This document shows positions 23,148-35,700 of a stretch of DNA of 64,000 nucleotides, piece by piece. The stretch spans positions 7,692,191 through 7,756,190 of the forward strand of contig OZ024789.1 in NCBI GenBank assembly GCA_964017065.1. Direction: 5' to 3'. The notes under the pieces were generated by a model. It was given only the letters and a program-made list of their open reading frames with translations, did no database searches and was not told the origin of the DNA. Numbering within the stretch: position 1 is the first letter of the stretch; each line of letters begins with the position of its first letter. The position numbers and the translations under genes were made by a program. This DNA comes from Haliclona indistincta (taxonomy: Eukaryota; Porifera; Demospongiae; Haplosclerida; Chalinidae).

Positions 23148-26020
23148 CTAATGTTTTCTCTTTGGGCACATTCGATATATACATGTAGAATTACATGAAG
23201 CAAGAAAGAAAAGATTGAGAGCGGGCAGTAATCCAAGTAGCAAAAGTTGAATACTTGTCAGCCAGATAACGAGTGAATTTTGTTCTCTAAAGCATTGTCC
23301 TGGCACATGTCCATTCAACTCACAGGCAAAGTATTGTGTTAGCATAGATATCTGTGATCTTGTTCTCAATTGAGAAATGCTTCTTGCAACCACATCGAGT
23401 AAACCAGCTATGACATAGACAGAAAGAATTACCAGCAACTTCTTTTCAGCAGTACTTAGCAATGGTTGATGTCCTTCTGGCTTTGATAGACTTTTGTGCT
23501 AATAAGAACACAATTACATGTTTGGTCACATAAAATTTATGAGCATTCTTACTTTATGAAGCTTGAAAACAATTATAGCTAGAAGAATTGAAGAGACTAC
23601 AAGAAGAAAATTGACAATGAATGTAGTTGAATAGACGAAATGATTGCTATCTAATGAGAAACACAATGATGGAGGAAAGTAGTTTATTGTGTACTTGTAC
23701 TTGTCAACAGTTAATGCAATGATAACAGCTGGAAGAGGTGATACAAAACCTATGGTATCATAAATAGTTAGGTCAAGGAATTTGAAGATTCAAATCAGGT
23801 AAATTCTCACCAAATATTACCATCCCCAAATGAATGTGTTTCTGGTTTGATTTGTGAGCATTTGCATGAAAGGGACACATGATCTTATAGAAGAAGAAGC
23901 CGACATGAAATGACCAGAAGATATGTATTCCCACAACAGTGTAGTTGTACACAGCTCCTGCATGTATGTAAGCAGAATGATCATGAGTGAACTTATTAAA
24001 GTTTGATGTCAAACCTGAAATGAGGCAAAGTATGGTAGGATTTGCAATGCTTTCATCAATAGTCATAAAGCTACATAATAAAGACGGTGATCCTGACTCT
24101 GTGATCAGCAGAACCACACCTATTGGTAAGACAACAATAAAACTATTCATGGAGCTTATCTTAGAGTCTTTATTTTGTGAATACAAAATTAATTATTTTT
24201 ATTGATTACAAAATAGTTTAGTGCGCACTTACCTGTGACAGGCATGTACGATTAATTATTTGCTAAAAATTAAGTAATTCGTACCACAAATAATAAGTTG
24301 CTTACCAAAAATAAATACTTCAATTGTCATGTAAACTAGAAGGATTAGTGGAAATGAAAACCTGTATTCAACAAACACATACAACAAATCAAGAAATTGC
24401 ACAACCTGCGTACAAGTCAAACATACATTTGCTTGTAATGCACTGCTGAAGCTAGTAGAAATGCCGTGCCACTGATAATGGCAACAATGGCACTCAATAA
24501 TTTAAAAACTCGATGTATAACTTCAACAGAGTGACTATGAATTTCGAAGCGATCACACCGAGGCTTGCAAGATCCATTGATGTTGACGAAATCATTAAGA
24601 CAAGTAACATTCTTTGATGCTGAAGGTGCAGAATATCTTAGAATTCACTATTGTTATGATTGTTCATGCATATACCTGCAAAAAGTGTTGAGCAGTTTGG
24701 TAGCAGATTTTGATATCCTAGCTGTCTAGGTAGATTCCACTCTTGTGAACACACTTGTTCGCTGATTTTTATACATCATTCTTGTGTTGGTAGGTGCAGT
24801 TGCTTAGTGTTATTGTCACAGAGTGGAAATGTGTACTGACACATGAATGGTAATACAGCATCTCTACACTGCTGAGATCCATTACGATCTAAGGAAAAAC
24901 AAAATATTAACATGTAGACTGTTTGTGAATGTCTGTCTTACCTATCACATTTAAAAATGAGGTTAGGTTTTTACTTTTTATTGTTTGACTACCTGCAGCA
25001 TTTATTAGGACCTCCTCAAAATTATATCCCAGTGCACATCCTTGAGTTGTTGCTAATGCCTGCCTACACACATCTCCAGCTGTGTAAGGTTCCGAGACGC
25101 ACTTCCGATCTGCTCCACTATTTCTTAGTGCAGTGAATTGACTTGAGCAACTCACTGCATCATCACGAAATACTTCCTATCATAAGAAAATAATCAATGT
25201 TGAGATCAGATAGCTACATTATTGATAAAATAGCATAGTATATATGCATGGGTGCACTCATGTACCATAATATTGTTTCATTAGCTAAAATTAATGCAGC
25301 CTGGTTTTAATGAACACACTGTATCATATAAATGCCAGACTGAAATAAATAAACAACGCAGCGCACTATACCGTTCTTGTAAAGTTGTACAATTGGTGCA
25401 TCTCCGAGTCGATGCTCTCTATACAAGAAGAACACTGGTTTGATTCCAATAAGAATTTTTGAACCAAAGCCCATGGTATTTTAACATCACTTGTTCAATA
25501 TACAGTGCATTGGGCAAGTGTGACATGTTCACATACATGTAACAAGCTACTTTCTGGCAACATGCATGCATGAAACAGCAAAGAAATTAAGCTAACAACT
25601 ATTATTCAATATAATTATTTTCCTGGAGGGTATACAGAATTTTCATTTTACTATTATAATTAATTTTTTGTGAGGATATTTTTTAGCAAATCGCGCAATT
25701 ATTAGGCTATGAAAATGGCAAGAAGTAGAACTACGTGACCAAACCACAAAACTGCAAAAATTACTGGCGGCTATACATGTAGTTCAAGTGGGGTACACAA
25801 TTCGAATTTTCAGCTTGTTAGATATACCAAGTATAGTTATAGTTAAGTAAACAACTTTATAAGCTTGCAGTACTGTACGCAGATGGGATTCATTCTGAGC
25901 TTGTAGTCCTGTACTGCATAATAGCATAGTAGCTAGACTAGTAGAACTTACTCTGAAGATCATTGCTGGTATAAGAAGCAAACAGATGAATCCTATTGCA
26001 CAAATGAGGCATGCAAGTCT
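23148..26020 (-). pseudogene. Diverged Frizzled-like receptor, copy E, with an in-frame stop
   Basis: Exons at 24942-25176, 24676-24888, 24427-24619, 24306-24361, 24015-24119, 23811-23957, 23553-23749, 23148-23498, and a probable first exon ending at 25952 (ACLICAIGFICLLLIPAMIF). Six of the eight downstream exons have exactly the lengths seen in B-D. The exon 3 frame contains TGA at 24776-24778, where the other copies have CGA (Arg before a CRD Cys). No in-frame ATG is visible for exon 1, where an in-frame TGA precedes the hydrophobic run. The last exon ends soon after TM7 (CPKRKH), so the KT tail is absent. Exon 3 is nearly identical to B-D although flanking exons are well diverged. Probably a pseudogene; a polymorphic stop or sequence error remains possible. 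Confidence 0.8.
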
Positions 26021-26044
26021 CAGACTATCATTTGTGCTTCAAAC

Positions 26045-26132
26045 TTTCAGTTGTAACTCTCTTTCTCCCTCTCCCTCCCTCCCTCCTTCCCTCCCTCCCT
26101 CCCTCCCTCCCTCCCTCCCTCCTTTCCTCCAT
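26045..26132. repeat. CT-rich microsatellite tract
   Basis: CCCT/CCTT runs just outside the first exon of copy E. The sequence leading in (TTTCAGTTGTAACTCTC) also precedes the CT tract at 31503, so this is a dispersed repeat with a pyrimidine tail rather than a local expansion. Confidence 0.8.
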
Positions 26133-26850
26133 CCACAGTGTACTATAGACCCTTACAGAATAATCAAATATGATCTTGTGCATGCGCTGGATAATATCAA
26201 TATGGACGTCCCATGGCATTATCGAGGGCGAAGCCCAAGACGTCTTTGTATAAAAGTTTTAAACATACATTGACATCAATTTATTTTTGTTGAATGTACA
26301 TAAAAATAATTATGAGCTTGTTGAGATAATGCACAAGCCATGAACCTACATGTACATGTACAATGCATTGTTATTATTTTTTTAGCGAAAATTATATTTT
26401 TTGAAGATTTATTACGAATTATAAAAGATTTATTATGACCATAAAATAAATTGAGCTGTAGTACAACAATTTGCTGATGCATTACCAATGCAACTAGCCA
26501 AAAATTTGCAGCGACATTTTATAGCTAGATAACTTAATCATACGCGCTAGCTAGCTTCTCCCAAGGCATAAGCTATGAGCACTTAGCTCTTCATCGTAAA
26601 AGTCATCAGTTAGTTTTGCCACCGATGTAGGGTGTTTTATAGTGTGGGTGTGGCTCAAATAGGTGTGGCTTACAGTATGTAGGTGTGGCTCATAACTCAG
26701 CTCATTGTGTATTTTCTAGTTCCTTTACTTTTGTTACGTCTATTAATTCTTGTACCCATACTTTTTTTACAGTTCTTCACCAACCCTACATCTCTATCAT
26801 TTTTTGGAAAATGTTTTTTAATACTTGTTAATTTGCAATTACCGAGAGAG
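26133..26850. other. Intergenic, no gene seen
   Basis: AT-rich sequence with three nearby GTGTGGCT motifs at 26645-26690. Short open frames here have no protein-like features. Nothing further can be supported. Confidence 0.5.
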
Positions 26851-27570
26851 GGCCTGGTAACAGTCGCCACAAAAACTGTCGCGAGTACCTCACAAAATCG
26901 TGAGGTCGCGAGCAGGTTACAGCGCGCGAATCCATCGCGCCACTATTGCTTGACGTACAACGTAACCGTTCTTATACGTAAGTTCACCAAGCCTGCTCAA
27001 GTTCTGCTCAATGGCGTATCTGAACCCGGGCCTACACGGGCCTGGGCCCTGGCATCAAAAGCGATCGTTAATTATATTCACAAATAATAATTATATTCAT
27101 TTACACGCATGCATGGCTTTTTCAATTGGCGCGTTGTCATAGTTATTAGCTAATATAATAATAAGAGACCACAGCTACAGCTGATCTGTTGCAACCACAG
27201 TGAACCACTACAAACATCATGAGTAGTAGGCAACTGCCTATTTGGAGGTATTTGCCCTGGAAGAGACCTGTACAGCCAGAACCAGTTGTTAATAAAAGTG
27301 GGTGTGGCTACAATGAATATTAATCAGGCCCTGGGGTCACCAGAGTGCCAGTTACGCCACTGGTTCTGCTGCTGCATGTATCTTTGTTTCATTCCATTGT
27401 GGCTTGTCTCAGCAGTACTAGGATGCTCTTTGTGCACCTACAAACCAGCGAGAATGAACAGACGAAGGCTTACGTTAGAGCGACGGTATTGTGATGGGCA
27501 GGGCGTCACGTAACTATAGAAACACAAAATTTTATCGGGCGACAGTTTTTGTCGTGAGTGTAACCAGGCC
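26851..27570. mobile_element. Possible inverted-repeat element, GGCCTGGTTACA ends
   Basis: Left end GGCCTGGTAACAGTCGCCAC followed by AAAAACTGTCGC; the inverse at 27540-27570 reads GCGACAGTTTTTGTCGTGAG then TGTAACCAGGCC. The ends match with a few differences over about 35 bp. No clear target duplication and no transposase. The frame at 26683-27087 overlaps it and is not convincing as a gene. Confidence 0.45.
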
Positions 27571-27644
27571 ATCAAACCTCGATTGCTAATAATGAGAGGG
27601 GTGTGGCCTGGGGAGGAGGCTAAGTTCAAACAGAATGATGGAAT

Positions 27645-28302
27645 CATAGATATTATATTGCCTACGGACGGCTAACGGTAAAACCCGGAATTTCAGAATT
27701 CCGTCCGGAATTATGAAATTCCGGGTTTTACCGTCAGCCCCTACGGACTGGGATTGGACACTGGGCATTTCCGTGTACACTCCGCGTTGCGCCGGAAGTG
27801 AATTTTGCCCTTGGATACGGCGTGGTTCTGCATGGTTACAGTATTACTTAATACAAAAACTGCCCGAATCAAAGGCGTTTTGCAACGAGATAACGCTTTG
27901 TCTGCATACAGATTATAGCCTAAACCATATTCGAATCATCGAACAGTAGCTCCAAGGTATTGAATTTATTCGGATATTTGTCATGTTGCGTCTAGAGGTA
28001 CACAAAAAAGGTCACTAACAAGTACGAATTCTGCACTGCAGTATCGCCCTAGGCGCTGAAAAACATGCCTACACCACATTGATCAACGTGAATAACAATT
28101 ATAAAGCTACAGCGTACACTAAAAACAGTTAGTATTTGCAGTAGAGGTACACAAAGTTCACGACTTTCTGCTCGCTAAATGTATTGCGGCATTTGGGTCA
28201 AGCGCAACGCGGAGTGCACTCACCAAAAATGTATTGTTACTATGCGCTCACGTGAGCTAGTGTCCAATCCCAGTCCGTAGGCAATAATTTATAATATCTA
28301 TG
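27645..28302. mobile_element. MITE with CATAGATATTATA ends and ATGGAAT duplication
   Basis: The ends CATAGATATTATATTGCC and GGCAATAATTTATAATATCTATG are inverse; the inverse match continues inward through TACGGACTGGGATTGGACAC on both sides. ATGGAAT flanks both ends (27638-27644 and 28303-28309). Counting the last base of the right end makes it 8 bp, GATGGAAT, as for hAT elements. A roughly 70-bp palindrome of its own (about 27668-27742, AACCCGGAATTTCAGAATTC and its inverse) interrupts the left end. Non-autonomous. Confidence 0.7.
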
Positions 28303-28471
28303 ATGGAATGGAGTCTGTTATGGACCAAAAATCGCTGTTTTCCTGAAAATACTCGCTTCTGCTAGTGTTTTAGGCTTAAATAGATATCAGGTGCACTGCT
28401 CCCAACGACTAGTGTAGTTTCTGTGTAGGTTTTGTCTCGAATAGCTCACTAGCCACGGCGCTAGGCTCTCT

Positions 28472-28550
28472 GAAGAAGAAGAAGAAGAAGAAGAAGAAGA
28501 AGAAGAAGAAGAAGAAGAAGAAGAAGAAGAAGAAGAAGAAGAAAGAAGAT
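28472..28550. repeat. GAA trinucleotide repeat, about 26 units
   Basis: Nearly pure (GAA)n, giving poly-Ser or poly-Lys/Glu frames that are not genes. No neighbouring exon is evident. Confidence 0.95.
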
Positions 28551-30168
28551 GAACAAACGGGTGACCACGTGAACTCTGGTTTACCACCTTAGACCTGGTT
28601 TCCTTTGCTTCTAAAGGCCTCTTTGTAATCGCACAAATCGTGCAAGGAGCTTCAGAACGTTAGATTAGCTTGAAACGCCCGTACGGCGAAGATATGGCAG
28701 TGCCATACTTAGTGCCTCCAGGCCGAGACGCCATCTTTTCATGCCCATACCAACTGGCCTTATAGTCTTTAATAGTAGACTCATTGTAAGCGCTTACCTC
28801 TTAGGATAGCCCCTAGGTAGTTAAAATACCCCTGATGTCGTCAAAAGCCAAGATATACGTAGGATCTGCTGTGTAGTGTAGAGCAGGGGCGTACACAGAA
28901 AAAATGAAGGGGGGTTTCCTAAAGATCGCGCGCGAAGCGCGCGAGAAAATTTTGCTAATTAATATTCATTTATTCATGATAAGCTGTTGTTATAGCAGGC
29001 CAGCTACACAGCCAAGCGCAGACATATTCGTATCGGAGCGATAACGTATCGGACCAGATATACACTCTGTATCGTAAACGATAGGCTACAGTTATGAAAC
29101 GCGCCCGATAAACAGGTTGTATCGGAGACTTTCTACAGCCAGTGTTTGTGGTAGCTTTCATCGTGCTGATACAGCTCTGTACAGCTATCGGCTTGAATAC
29201 ATCATGATGATCAGGTATGTTACAGTAACTAGAGCTACTACCACGTGCTATAGAATATGGCAGACACTGCATGCCAATTGGAGCGTGAGTGCAAGCAAGA
29301 CTAGATCGACAGTAACGAATATCAACTCTACTAGAACTGAAGTGGCGGATTCAAGAGCTCGAAGATACTGTGAAGAGAGTTAACGCCGAAAAAGGATTCA
29401 GGAGAGATGGTAAGTATTATAGCTAGTTATTATACAATAATTATTATGTGCTGAAATATAGTTGCTGTAACAAGACTAGTCTCCGAAAATATTTATATGG
29501 AGTAGCTATAAGTGGGGCATGTTTTGGTCCAAAATAAGCAAGGTTTCCATCATATATCCAGACCACAGAGAAGGTATCGAGTGATGTATAAAGTCGAGAG
29601 AATGGACACCTACTTCACCTAGAATGAGTGTTGTCAGGTTCAGTGATGCCATAGTAACTATTTTATCTAAACTAGCCTCTTTGTTACCCGTGCGCAGTAT
29701 GCGGAAGGGTTATGCATTTGTGTCCGTCTGTATGTGTGTCATCAAAAAATACGCTTGTTTACGTCTCACCACTCGAAATTTGCCACAAAAACGCACTTTG
29801 CAGCTTCTTCACTAAATTTATAGCCCTATGAAGACGTTTTCTGTGCTGGCAATCCTTGCTCGAGTGGCTAATCCATGGCTTTCTAAAGCTACGTGCCCTT
29901 GTAAGAGCAATTTACGGTATTGTGGGTGTGTCACCCAACCTCCTATCTATCCATATCGACTTCCTGGCCTGCACTCAGTCTCACGTGTACCGAACGTCAA
30001 AGCCATGGTTAAACTTCTTGATCATAAGGTATCAGTCTTTCTCAATCAACTGTTAGTCTGTTAGTGCATGTATGGTAGCTATGATCCTATGATTGCTATC
30101 ATCAATTTTTCTGGAGCTGTCTATGGACTAGCTGTTGCTGTATTGCTGGAGTAGTCGTGTACTAACTA
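28551..30168. other. Region without a recognisable gene
   Basis: Mixed unique and repeat sequence. A GCGCGC-rich repeat end (CAGGGGCGTACACAG, about 28884-28945) resembles sequence at 16155 in inverse order. The segment 29340-29410 can be read as a short coiled-coil-like exon (RIQELEDTVKRVNAEK, then a GGTAAGT donor), but nothing adjoins it. The missing N-terminal FHA exons of SLMAP would be expected here or in the gap; I could not identify them. Confidence 0.4.
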
Positions 30169-30368
30169 NNNNNNNNNNNNNNNNNNNNNNNNNNNNNNNN
30201 NNNNNNNNNNNNNNNNNNNNNNNNNNNNNNNNNNNNNNNNNNNNNNNNNNNNNNNNNNNNNNNNNNNNNNNNNNNNNNNNNNNNNNNNNNNNNNNNNNNN
30301 NNNNNNNNNNNNNNNNNNNNNNNNNNNNNNNNNNNNNNNNNNNNNNNNNNNNNNNNNNNNNNNNNNNN
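30169..30368. other. Assembly gap (200 N)
   Basis: A run of exactly 200 N, probably a scaffold placeholder of arbitrary length. It lies upstream of the first SLMAP exon found and may hide exon sequence. Confidence 1.
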
Positions 30369-31514
30369 GGCACCAATAAGAATAGTGACCAAAGTGCATT
30401 AACAGCACTGGTTCTTGAAAATAAACTCACATTAGTAGCCTTTGAGGTATTTTTGGACATACTTGCTACCAAGGGAATACTGTAGCTCATTTATCACACT
30501 AATGGTGTTACAATAATAACACTTCCATCAGTGAGCTAGTATACTCTGTCAATACTTGAGGCTAGTGTATGTAGTGTAGGACTACAAGGTCTACTAAAGT
30601 ACATATTGTAGGTCACAATACTATGTACAATACATTGTAATGTCACTATCTGACACCCGGAAGGGACTGTAGTAATACTGTTAGCGATTACTGTATGATA
30701 CCTGAGGCTTCTAGACCTGTTGCTGTGTAGGCTACTAAAGTAAACAAGATGTAGATTTTAGCTCAATAGCTATACTTCTAACTATCCCTTATACTTGACG
30801 TGTAACTACAGTTGTACTCGTATTTTTGTATAGTACGGTAAGTGTGCTTGCTGCTTGGGTACAGCGGTTTTACTACTTCTTGCAAGAGTAAAACGCTTTA
30901 CACTCAAATGTTCCTTGCAAGAAGTAATAAAAACTCTGTAAACACAATAGAGTGGAATTGTTAGTGATGTTCCATCCTTACTTTAGAGCAGGTGAAATGC
31001 ATGTACAAGCTTAGAGGAAACTGTACTGTGACTGCTCAGGCATGTGTGCTTGCTGTCATGGTTGACTATCTAAGCACCCCTAACTCTAGCATGTTTGTGA
31101 AACTACTAGCCTGCACAGTTGTCTACCTAACATTAGCTGTTTCAAGACACTACACACCAACTTTGTACATAGTTTCTGCAAAAGGCTAAATCCTGACAGA
31201 ATAAAAAAATTAATGTAAGAGAGAGGGAGCGCTTGAGAAATATTTGTATTCCAAAAGTTAATGTCTGAAGCGGGTCTGAAGTTTTTTCAGGCTGTCTACA
31301 AAGTGGTGTCATATTGTGGGGGTGTTTTATTTTCGCTGCTGCTGGGAATTCTGTGTGTGTATGTAATTCTACAGTTATTGGGTTACTATTCAACAGGTTA
31401 CTAGATACACATGTACATGAACATTATTAGGAACATAATAATACTGTGTAGTGATGTTTGAATTTCATTCACCTTGCCTACACTTAAATATTTGTACTTC
31501 AAACCTTCAGTTGT
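30369..31514. other. Upstream of SLMAP exons, no gene identified
   Basis: AT-rich. A small hairpin sits at about 30868-30930 (TTTTACTACTTCTTGCAAG and its inverse). Short open frames show no domain and no splice context I trust. It is probably intron sequence of SLMAP if that gene's 5' end lies to the left. Confidence 0.4.
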
Positions 31515-31724
31515 AACTCTCTCCCTCCCTCCTTCCTTTTCCCTTCCTTTTTCTCTCCCCCTCCCTCCCTCCTTCCCTTCCTCCCTCCTTTTTCGCTCCC
31601 TTCCTTCCTTCTTTCCGTCCTCCCTCCCTTTCTCCCTTCTTCCTTTCCTCTCTCCTTTCCTCTCTCCTTCCCACTCCCTCCTTCCCTCTCTCCCTCCCTA
31701 CCTACCTCCCTCCCTCCCTCCTTC
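31515..31724 (+). repeat. CT-rich tract serving as polypyrimidine tract
   Basis: About 200 bp of CCCT/CCTT/TCTC repeats ending in CCTTCAG directly before the first SLMAP exon found (31727). It creates long Pro/Ser- or Gly/Arg-rich frames that are not genes. Confidence 0.9.
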
Positions 31725-31726
31725 AG

Positions 31727-32725
31727 TAACTCATGGCTGTATTGTAGCAACAATCAAACTACTAATCGATGACAAGGAGCTACCTGGGTACGTCATGATA
31801 ATTATATTAAATATATATCGTACCTTTATTCTATTTTACCTTTTTTAGTCCTGATCCTGATATCCAGCAAGTGATGCAGATAGTACAAGTACGTCTACAC
31901 ATGTACATGTATTGATTTTATGCCCACTTAAATTCGACACAATCTTGTCTCACATAATATAATCTTATAGCCTCAAGAGTGTCTATGTGCGTGTGTTTGT
32001 GTGAGTGTTTCATGCAAAGCTTTTAGCTTTTTCTGTCTCTTTCGGATGTTTTTACACATGTACTGTACTAGAGCCTACATTATGCAATTATTGCGTTGTT
32101 CTATTTCTAGTCTGCTCTGCTGAGAGAACAGGAGCTAGAGACAAAGTTAGCCAGCATGCAGGAGGTCATCACATCAGCTCACTCCATCACCAAGGAGAAC
32201 ATGATGGTAAGCATAATAATTATAGATGAGATACATGCACCATTTTTTCATGGAAGTAAATTTTTACAGCTATGCTAAACTGTTGCGATAATGTGTAATC
32301 ATGTTGTATACTCCTGCGTAAATGATGGTGTAAGAATTTTACACTTCTTATGGAGCATTTACATGTACATATACATGTACATGACACCATTTCATGTGCT
32401 CCCTCTCTCTCTCTCCCTCTCCCTCCCTCCCTCCCTCCCTCCCTCCCTCCCTCCCTTCCTCCTCTCTCCCTATCCCTCCCTCCCTCTCTCCCTCTTTCCA
32501 ATCATTGTCTCTAGACTGTAGTCAAGGAAGATGAGTTGTTGTCTCGACTAGAGATGCTTGAGAACCAGCTGCAGATCACTAACCAGACCACGACAGATGA
32601 TGAGCTGAAGCAGAGATTATCACAGCTCATAGAGGAGAAGCACAAGGAGGAACGGACCACCAAAGAAGCCGTCAAATCTCTGCTCCAGGAGAAGATTGAC
32701 TATCAGTCAAAGCTGTCTCAACTAC

Positions 32726-32781
<56 letters not shown>

Positions 32782-35700
32782 ACAGTAGCTGATATCACAT
32801 GATCATCACACTCTGATCACATGATTATAATCACGTACTGTAGTAACATCTGGAGTCCTAGTCTAACACTGACATGATTGTGATTCATGGATTAAAATAG
32901 AATTTCCCGTAAAGCGAAAATTCATGATCAGAATGTTACCGTAGGGCTGGTGCATGTACTTTTGAGCACATTCATGATATTTGCGAGCCAACTGTATTAA
33001 ATTCAGTATTCAATTCCAATCTTGTATTGTGCTCGTAGAAATCAGAAATTTAGGTCTGGCTAAAGTTACTAAGTGTCGTCTACCAAAGAATACCGGCCCT
33101 ACTAGAGTATGGTATTCGTTATTTGAGTATTTCAATTTGTACTCTTGCTTGCTAGAACAAATCACTTACATGTTCTACCGTATAGCGGAAAATTTTCGCA
33201 TTTTCGTGAATTATAGGCTATTCGCGAAAATATTATCCATGAATGTCTTGTTTTTGTTGACAAGGATGGGACAATAGCGCTGATTCGCACAAATATTATT
33301 CGCGAAATGCTCTGTCTCGCACATTCACGAAAGTTTTCTCCCACGAAAATTTCCCGCTATACGATATGGTACTTTGTACAGTACACTGTATGTGTGAGTT
33401 GTGTGTGTGTGAGGAGTACCATAATAGAATGCTACCTTACAATGTACATGTGCTAAGAATGTTCTCTGTTCTCTGTCCTCTAGAGAGACTATGACAAAGC
33501 TGAAGAGGAGTGTCAGAGGTATCGTACTTTATATGACTCAGCTAAGCAACAGGTATTGCTCACAATGATACTGTTGTTGAGATTTACTGTTCTCTTTTAT
33601 TGCTGTAGCACTCACAGGAGGCAGCTAAGTTCAACGAAGAAATCAAAACAGCTCAAACAAAATTCAAGGAACTTGAAGCAAAGGTACATATCATACATTG
33701 TAGACAACATGCTGTATGTGCGCATGTGTGTGTGTCTGTGTATTTGTTTGTGTGTGTTTGTTTGTGTGTTTGTTTGTGTGTGTTTGTGTGTGTGCGTCTG
33801 TGTGTGTGCGTGTGCGTTTGTTTATATCATTCTTGGTGTCTCAGTCTAAGGAGGAGTCTGAGCAGTTGCAAGCAAGTCTTGAACTGCGCAAAGAAGAAAA
33901 AGATTTCAAGGATCAACAATTGGCAGCCATGAAAAGTGTGTTCCTGCTCTCTCTGTCTTAGTCAATTTTTCATACACTTCTTGTTTTTTTACCAACAAGC
34001 TTCTTCATCATTTTTTTTCCAGCTCGGCTTCAAGCAGCTCAGGAAGATGTTGCTAAAATACAGAGTCAAGTTGATGTTTTGACAGGAAAAAAAACCGAAA
34101 CGGAGAATAGTACTGAAACTTTGCATCCATCTGGGAACGAGTCTGGAGAGAGGTCTGGGATTGTGACTGACCAGCAGATAGCGGAGAGTGTACAGTTGAA
34201 TACTGAGCCGGTGAACATGTCGTCATTTTCTGCATCAGATATTACTAGCACAGCTTCAGCAGCCACACTGGATCTGGAATGTGAGTAACTAGACATGCAT
34301 GGACTAAATTAAATTAAAATCTTAAGCAATTACCACTTTAGTTTCTTTCTATTGCGTGTACAAGTTTGCCAATTGTCTGAGACCTACCGCAAACGAAGAA
34401 TCATTCATAGCGATTTTTGTGTTTTCGTGAAAGTGCAAACATTTTCACATAATCTTCATACATATTGTAAATAAATTTTTATAATTATTATTAAATTTTG
34501 GGTAACAAAATTTTTGTAATGAAAAATTTATTTAAAAAATTAATTTTGTGATATGGACAAACTGCAAAAATTTTACTTGGCAAAAATTTCTGTGTTACTT
34601 GTGCCTTCCTATTGTATACATGTACATGTAAATATTATTTTAAACGAATAGTGCTAGAATTCACAAATTTAATAGTCCCATACTGTTTGTTCCATTGATA
34701 TCTTTCTCTTATTTCGTTTTTTTTGCAGTACGGATTGTTAGTCTTCAAGACAAGCTAAATGAGACAGAGAAATATTCAAAACTATTGCAAAGTACGTCAT
34801 TGCTCTCACTCTCCTGTACATGTAAATAGTACGCACAATAGTAATAGTTCAGGGTTGAAAATAGAGGGACTAAATAAAACAAACAGAAAAAGACAAACAG
34901 TAGTGGCGTTAAGCCCATGAGCCCTTGATAGAAATAGTATTTCCCAGTTGGGTTGCAACAGAAAGTCTTTGACTCAGATAAGCAGTTGCTTTGAAGTCTT
35001 CTTCCCAGATCCTTGATAAAAGACATTCCCAGAAATTTAAAATAGTACATGTACATGTAAATAACCTCGCAATAAATAGCCTAATAAGGGACTTGGTAAT
35101 ATTGAACCGTAGATCCAGGAGTGTGAAGTATTAGAGTAGGACCGGGGTGAGCTTGCACGCATTCGTTTCAAAATGGAACTTTCCATATGATGGGTGTGAG
35201 ATGGAATGGATGATGGCAGCTGAAAACCAGCTTCTAGGAGGTACATGGAATCAGGTTAACGTTTTTATCTCAAGATGATGCATGTACCTGCTGGCTTGAG
35301 TAGATAAGGAAAATGAATGAGTGACACTGCTTGTAAATGAGCATGTGGTGATTGTTTGGGAGCCATCGCTGGTATAGAAAGCTGCTCCTTATCATGTACA
35401 AATGTACTAGACAGTACTACACGTACATGTGTATATGTGAGCGGATTTGAGAAAGGGTCACTTCACTCCTGCAATTTTTGAACGCATGCCTGTTTTCAAA
35501 TGGCTTCTACTCGGTTAAACATTACTGAAACTCAATACTTTTTTGTTTGATCATTCTGCTTGCTGTATATAAAATTTTAGAGCCATGGTACCAAATTTGG
35601 ATAAATGGCAGCAAGTTGAAAACATGCGTGCATTCGAAATTAAAGGTGCAAAGTGACCCTCTTTCTCAAATCCGCTCACATAGTACCATTAGCTACCATA

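Noticed and set aside
28387..28587. Poly-Ser open frame
   Set aside because: Product of the GAA repeat; no conserved flanking residues.
29828..30064. Overlapping frames of 66-78 residues before the gap
   Set aside because: Two frames of similar length overlap the same DNA and neither resembles an FHA domain or another family I know.
31499..31848. Long open frames through the CT-rich tract (Ser/Pro/Leu-rich forward, Glu/Gly/Lys/Arg-rich reverse)
   Set aside because: They are translations of a pyrimidine repeat; only the last about 60 nt (31727-31787) are an SLMAP exon.
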